A model generated the notes under the pieces. The model saw only the letters and a program-made list of their open reading frames with translations. It was not told the DNA's origin and did not search any database. Below are positions 60,501-64,000 of a stretch of DNA of 64,000 bases, one piece after another. Numbering within the stretch: the stretch's first letter is position 1; every line of letters begins with the position of its first letter. The position numbers and the translations under genes are program-made. Source of the stretch: an uncultured Bacilli bacterium (GTDB lineage Bacteria; Bacillota_I; Bacilli_A; RF39; UBA660); contig CAKOTU010000003.1 in assembly GCA_934120265.1 (NCBI GenBank), positions 5,754 through 69,753 of the forward strand. Direction: 5' to 3'.

Positions 60501-60526
60501 TTAGGCAGAAAGTAGGAGGCGTAATT

Positions 60527-62842
60527 ATGACAGGTGTCGATGAAATTTTAGAACAACTAGAGGTTGTAAAAAGAAACGGGAAAAAGGTTCCTTTCAATGG
60601 GACTAAAATTGCAGTAGCAATCAAAAAGGGCTTTGATAGTATTACTGAAATTGATGAGAATGATGAAAGAGTTGCAAAATATAATGAAAAAGATATACAG
60701 AAGGTTTATCAAGCAGTAATTAGTCATATTGAAAAAGAATATAAGGGTCAAACAAAAATAAAGATAGAAGATATTCAAGATATTATTGAGGAAGAATTAA
60801 AACATAAGAAATATGTAGACGTTTATGAGTCATTTTCTGCATATCGTGAAAGAAGAGCTCAATCAAGAGATATGTTTATGGATGATAAAAGAAGTCATAA
60901 ATTCTTAAAAACTATTGAAGGATTAGGACTTAAGTCAGCATCAGAAGATGATACTAAAAGAGAAAATGCTAATGTAGATGGTGATACTGCCATGGGAACA
61001 ATGCTTCAATATGGAAGTACAGTATCTAAAGAATTTGCTAAATCATATTTAATGAAGAAAAAATATGCTGATGCTCATGATGATGGTGATATTCATATTC
61101 ATGATATGGACTTCTTACCAATGGGTACAACAACATGTATGCAAATAGATTTGGAAAAATTATTTAAGAATGGTTTTTCTACAGGACATGGTCATTTAAG
61201 AGAACCACAAGATATTATGTCTTATAGTGCATTAGCAGCAATTGCTATCCAATCAGATCAAAATGATCAGCACGGTGGACAAAGTATTCCAGCTTTTGAT
61301 TATTATTTAGCACCTGGTGTTGTTAAAACATTTAGAAAACAATTTAAACAAATGGTTTCTGATTATTTAGATATAACAGATTTTGGTAAGTTTGTTTCAA
61401 TGAATTCAATAGCAAAAGAAATTGATAAATTGAATTCGATAGATGTTGATTTGAGTAGCTTTGATCGTTTTTGTAAAGAATCAGAAGAAATGAAAAAGTT
61501 ATTTAAATTAAGCTATGAAAAAGCTTTAAAGAAAACAGATCGTATGACATATCAAGCCATGGAAGCATTTGTTCATAATTTAAATACAATGCATTCTCGT
61601 GCAGGAGCACAAGTACCATTTTCATCAATTAACTTTGGTACAGATACCTCTAGTGAAGGTAGAATGGTTATTAAAAATTATTTATTGGCTGTCGACGCTG
61701 GTCTAGGTCAAAATGAAACACCAATTTTCCCTATATCTATATTCAAGGTAAAAGAAGGTGTCAATTATAATCCTGAAGATCCAAACTATGATTTATTTAA
61801 ATTATCTTGTAAGGTATCTGCAAAAAGATTATTTCCTAACTTCTCATTCTTAGATTCACCTTACAATCTAGAATATTATAAAGAAGGAGATTACCGTACT
61901 GAGGTATGTTATATGGGATGCCGTACAAGAGTTATGGCTAATGTAGTAGATCCGGATAAGGCGATTACTCCAGGACGTGGTAACTTATCATTTACTTCAA
62001 TCAACTTAGTTAGATTAGGTATTAAACATGGTATTGCTTTAGGAAATGCTAAAACAGATTTAGAAGGATTTTATCAAGAACTTGATGATTTAATGGATTT
62101 AGTAAAAGATCAATTACTTGAAAGATTTGAAATTCAATGTAATAAGAGAGTTTATAATTTTCCATTCTTATTAGGTCAAGGAATTTGGATTGATTCAGAA
62201 AGATTAAAACCAAATGATAAATTAAGAAGAGTTTTAAAACATGGTACATTATCAATAGGATTTATTGGTCTTGCAGAATGTTTAAAAGCCCTAATTGGTG
62301 AGCACCACGGTGAAAGTGAAAAAGCAGAAAAATTAGGACTAGAAATTATTACTCATATGCGTAAACGTTGTGATGATTATGCAGAAAAATATAAATTAAA
62401 CTTTACTTTACTTGCTACTCCTGCAGAAGGATTATCAGGAAGATTTACAAACATGGATAAAGCTATTTATGGTAAACTAAAAGGAATTACTGATAGAGAA
62501 TATTATACAAACTCATTCCATGTTCCAGTTTACTATAATATATCTATAACAGATAAAATTAAGAAGGAAGCTCCATTCCATGCATTAACTAATGCAGGTC
62601 ATATTTCATATATTGAATTTGATGGAGATCCACTTACTAATTTACAAGCATTTGAAAATATTGTTCGTTTGATGAAAGAGAATAATATGGGATATGCGGC
62701 TATTAATCATCCTGTAGACCGTGATCCAGTTTGTGGATATGTTGGAATTATTAAAGATAAATGTCCAAGATGTGGTCGTAAAGATGGTGAAGGTTTAACT
62801 GTTGAGACATTACACAGTTTAGATTGTGGATGCTATAAATAA
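60527..62842 (+). CDS. nrdD: Anaerobic ribonucleoside-triphosphate reductase, large part lacking the glycyl-radical end
   Basis: This 771-aa protein is a class III reductase: an N-terminal ATP-cone (VVKRNGKKVPFNGTKIAVAI), HIHDMDFLPMGTTTCMQIDL, QSDQNDQHGGQSIPAFDYY, NTMHSRAGAQVPFSSINFG and YMGCRTRVMANV. The C-terminus has CGYVGIIKDKCPRCGR and DCGCYK, probably a zinc site, and then stops. The usual final segment with the radical glycine (RRxTGYLxG) is absent and is encoded by the next small gene in another frame. The enzyme makes dNTPs without oxygen. Strong promoter and an A-rich leader precede it. Confidence 0.93.
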   Translation: MTGVDEILEQLEVVKRNGKKVPFNGTKIAVAIKKGFDSITEIDENDERVAKYNEKDIQKVYQAVISHIEKEYKGQTKIKIEDIQDIIEEELKHKKYVDVYESFSAYRERRAQSRDMFMDDKRSHKFLKTIEGLGLKSASEDDTKRENANVDGDTAMGTMLQYGSTVSKEFAKSYLMKKKYADAHDDGDIHIHDMDFLPMGTTTCMQIDLEKLFKNGFSTGHGHLREPQDIMSYSALAAIAIQSDQNDQHGGQSIPAFDYYLAPGVVKTFRKQFKQMVSDYLDITDFGKFVSMNSIAKEIDKLNSIDVDLSSFDRFCKESEEMKKLFKLSYEKALKKTDRMTYQAMEAFVHNLNTMHSRAGAQVPFSSINFGTDTSSEGRMVIKNYLLAVDAGLGQNETPIFPISIFKVKEGVNYNPEDPNYDLFKLSCKVSAKRLFPNFSFLDSPYNLEYYKEGDYRTEVCYMGCRTRVMANVVDPDKAITPGRGNLSFTSINLVRLGIKHGIALGNAKTDLEGFYQELDDLMDLVKDQLLERFEIQCNKRVYNFPFLLGQGIWIDSERLKPNDKLRRVLKHGTLSIGFIGLAECLKALIGEHHGESEKAEKLGLEIITHMRKRCDDYAEKYKLNFTLLATPAEGLSGRFTNMDKAIYGKLKGITDREYYTNSFHVPVYYNISITDKIKKEAPFHALTNAGHISYIEFDGDPLTNLQAFENIVRLMKENNMGYAAINHPVDRDPVCGYVGIIKDKCPRCGRKDGEGLTVETLHSLDCGCYK

Positions 62843-62858
62843 AAGAGGAGGTAATAGT

Positions 62859-63035
62859 ATGTCAGAAAAAACAGTTGGTGAAGGAGTAAAATTTGAAAGA
62901 ATCAGAAGAATAACTGGTTATTTGGTAGGAACAACAGATCGCTTCAATAATGGTAAAAGGGCTGAAGAAAGAGATCGTGTAAAACACTCTGGATGTAATG
63001 ATATAAAATTAAAAGAAGCAAAACATGCAAATTAG
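62859..63035 (+). CDS. Glycyl-radical segment of class III reductase as a separate 58-aa protein
   Basis: The start MSEKTVGEGV at ATG 62859 has a perfect AGAGGAGG site within the 16-base gap after nrdD. The product contains FERIRRITGYLVGTTDRFNN then GKRAEERDRVKHS, which is the normal C-terminus of NrdD with the radical Gly (Gly20 here). The frame differs from nrdD by one and the spacer holds a full ribosome site, so this is a real split gene rather than a read error or simple frameshift. The protein must join NrdD to give an active site. Its end overlaps nrdG by 11 bases. Confidence 0.88.
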   Translation: MSEKTVGEGVKFERIRRITGYLVGTTDRFNNGKRAEERDRVKHSGCNDIKLKEAKHAN

Positions 63036-63579
63036 GTTAGCTGCTCCCATTCAAATAGATAGTGTTGTTGATGGTGAAGGTATAAGGGCAGTTATTTGGA
63101 CGCAAGGTTGTTCTCATAACTGCTTAGGATGTCATAATCCATCGACTCATGATTTTAATGGCGGATATTTAGAAGATGTTGACAATTTAAAAAGAGAAAT
63201 TGATTCTCTAGAAGGTCAAGATGGAATTACATTTTCTGGTGGAGATCCTCTGATGCAGATAGATGCTTGCTTGGAACTTGCTAAGTATTGTCAAGAAAAA
63301 GGCTTGAATGTTTGGTGTTATACTGGGTTTACTTTTGAACAACTTCTAATAATGGGTAAAGCAAATAATGCTTTGGTTGAACTTTTAAACAACATTGATG
63401 TTTTGGTTGATGGAAAATTTGTTTTGGATAAAAGAAGCTTAGACGCACCTTTTAGAGGTTCAACTAATCAAAGAGTGTTAGATTGTAAGCAAAGTATAAA
63501 AGAGTATTCACCTATAGAAATAGATGAATATAGAATTTGTGAAAATGAAAAAAAAGAAGAAAAAGAAATTTATATATAA
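63025..63579 (+). CDS. nrdG: Anaerobic reductase-activating protein NrdG
   Basis: NrdG is the radical SAM activase that creates the glycyl radical on NrdD. The 184-aa product has the CSHNCLGC motif (Cys29, Cys33, Cys36), TFSGGDPLMQ, and VLVDGKFV, in the usual order. Its start overlaps the glycyl-radical gene by 11 bases, so the activase and its direct substrate are translationally coupled. The C-terminus is a Lys/Glu-rich tail. It completes the nrdD operon. Confidence 0.95.
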   Translation: MQIRLAAPIQIDSVVDGEGIRAVIWTQGCSHNCLGCHNPSTHDFNGGYLEDVDNLKREIDSLEGQDGITFSGGDPLMQIDACLELAKYCQEKGLNVWCYTGFTFEQLLIMGKANNALVELLNNIDVLVDGKFVLDKRSLDAPFRGSTNQRVLDCKQSIKEYSPIEIDEYRICENEKKEEKEIYI

Positions 63580-63632
63580 TTGATTTTTCTTTTTTTGTAT
63601 TGTAAAATAAATATAGAAAGGTAAGTGGTGTT

Positions 63633-64000
63633 ATGAAGAAAATAATTAATGCCATAAAGAGATTTGCTATGGAAAAAAGAAAAGCGTTTACACTAATAGA
63701 ACTAATGGGAGTATTAGTAATAATAGGAATATTAACTGTGATACTAATACCAGTAATAAATAATACAATAAAAAATAATAGGGAAGAACTTTATAATAAG
63801 CAGTTAAGTTTGATAAAACTATCTGCTAAAAATTTGGCTAGTGATAATGAATATATATTGCCAGAAGAAGAAGGAGAAGAAATATATGTAACACTAGGTC
63901 AATTAAGAGCTATGGGGTATGCAGAAGAAACAATAATAAACCCTAAAACAAAAGAAAATTTTCCAGATAACTTAGTAGTTATGATAATAAAAGTAGGTAA
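63633..64000 (+). CDS. Type IV pilin-like protein (3' end beyond window)
   Basis: The open frame (122 complete codons visible) has a basic leader, the prepilin motif KAFTLIELMG with cleavage expected before Phe19 and Glu at +5, a hydrophobic helix (VLVIIGILTVILIPVI) and then a module (LASDNEYILPEEEGEEIYVT, LGQLRAMGY) also present in the anchored proteins at 29566 and 46863. The residue before the cleavage site is Ala rather than the usual Gly. GGTAAGTGG lies before the ATG. It would be processed by a prepilin peptidase, not seen here, and it is distinct from the Tad pilins at 9.1-10.3 kb. Confidence 0.88.
   Translation, partial: MKKIINAIKRFAMEKRKAFTLIELMGVLVIIGILTVILIPVINNTIKNNREELYNKQLSLIKLSAKNLASDNEYILPEEEGEEIYVTLGQLRAMGYAEETIINPKTKENFPDNLVVMIIKVG

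Larger units (their letters stand above)
60223..60526 (+). other. Very A-rich intergenic region upstream of nrdD
   Basis: This 304-base stretch has no gene. It contains the endolysin terminator (60237-60276), long A-tracts phased irregularly, an ATACTATATGTTA sequence (about 60321-60333) vaguely like an NrdR box, an SOS-like CGAACAAAAGTTCA (60438-60451) and the nrdD promoter. Confidence 0.7.

Noticed and set aside
62842..62859. A sequencing frameshift as explanation for the split nrdD
   Set aside because: The spacer contains a perfect AGAGGAGG site at correct distance from an ATG, and the nrdD end has its own Cys-rich closure, so two genes are more likely; reads would settle it.
1..64000. 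CRISPR arrays, insertion sequences, rRNA genes and a replication origin
   Set aside because: I looked for repeat-spacer patterns, transposase motifs, rRNA signatures and DnaA-box clusters while reading and saw none.

Overview
This is a low-GC bacterial chromosome segment using the standard bacterial code: several genes end in TGA and Trp is TGG, so it is not a code-4 mollicute. Family content and gene order point to the class Bacilli: scpA-scpB, engB, der, spoIVA-hup, cca, dnaD-nth, ponA-recU, gpsB-rnpB, rodZ-pgsA-recA, and tmRNA near smpB and rnr. spoIVA and a spoVIF-like gene suggest a spore-forming or recently spore-forming lineage. NrdD/NrdG, with no aerobic reductase seen, suggest an anaerobe, plausibly an uncultured gut Bacilli. 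I cannot name the species.

Layout. 0-1.9 kb: hypothetical protein, scpA, scpB, tRNA-Leu. 2.0-22.1 kb: the main accessory block. It holds an unknown protein, two membrane or surface proteins, a Tad (type IVc pilus) set (CpaB, CpaF/TadA ATPase, TadB, TadC, a small pilin, two pseudopilins, a TadZ/CpaE-like protein) and then a Gram-positive type IV secretion set (two VirB2-like pilins, VirB6-like channel with a long tail, PrgI/VirB3-like protein, VirB4 split into two genes, a membrane-anchored SpoIID plus C39-like wall enzyme, and a VirD4 coupling protein). All are on the plus strand. I see no relaxase, integrase or att site. 22.1-26.8 kb: membrane proteins, rhodanese, rmuC, and two further VirB2-like fusion proteins. 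27-34.2 kb: rnr, smpB, three unusual surface or membrane proteins, and ssrA. 34.2-43.1 kb: engB, der, spoVIF-like, spoIVA, HU, cca, dnaD, nth. 43.1-51.0 kb: PBP1A and recU on the minus strand, a pilin-module surface protein, gpsB, rnpB, rodZ-like, pgsA and recA under a probable LexA box. 51.0-53.4 kb: a tandem pair of VirB2-like surface proteins. 53.4-58.5 kb: mnmA, a TtcA-like gene, nrnA, a polysaccharide deacetylase. 58.6-60.2 kb: an isolated holin/holin/endolysin cassette. 60.5-63.6 kb: class III ribonucleotide reductase, with the glycyl-radical segment encoded as a separate 58-aa gene, and nrdG. The window ends inside a type IV pilin gene.

How it works together. The most interesting theme is a resident envelope-spanning machine that joins a Tad pilus motor to a conjugation-type T4SS. 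Two dispersed families of surface proteins accompany it. One carries the same two-helix VirB2-like anchor, and three members share an almost identical 309-nt 3' module behind diverged ectodomains. The other carries a pilin-derived module seen in the type IV pilin at the window end. The rest is mostly housekeeping: chromosome segregation, ribosome rescue, ribosome-assembly GTPases, wall synthesis, DNA repair, tRNA modification and anaerobic dNTP synthesis. Functions are inferred from recognisable motifs; no database search was run.
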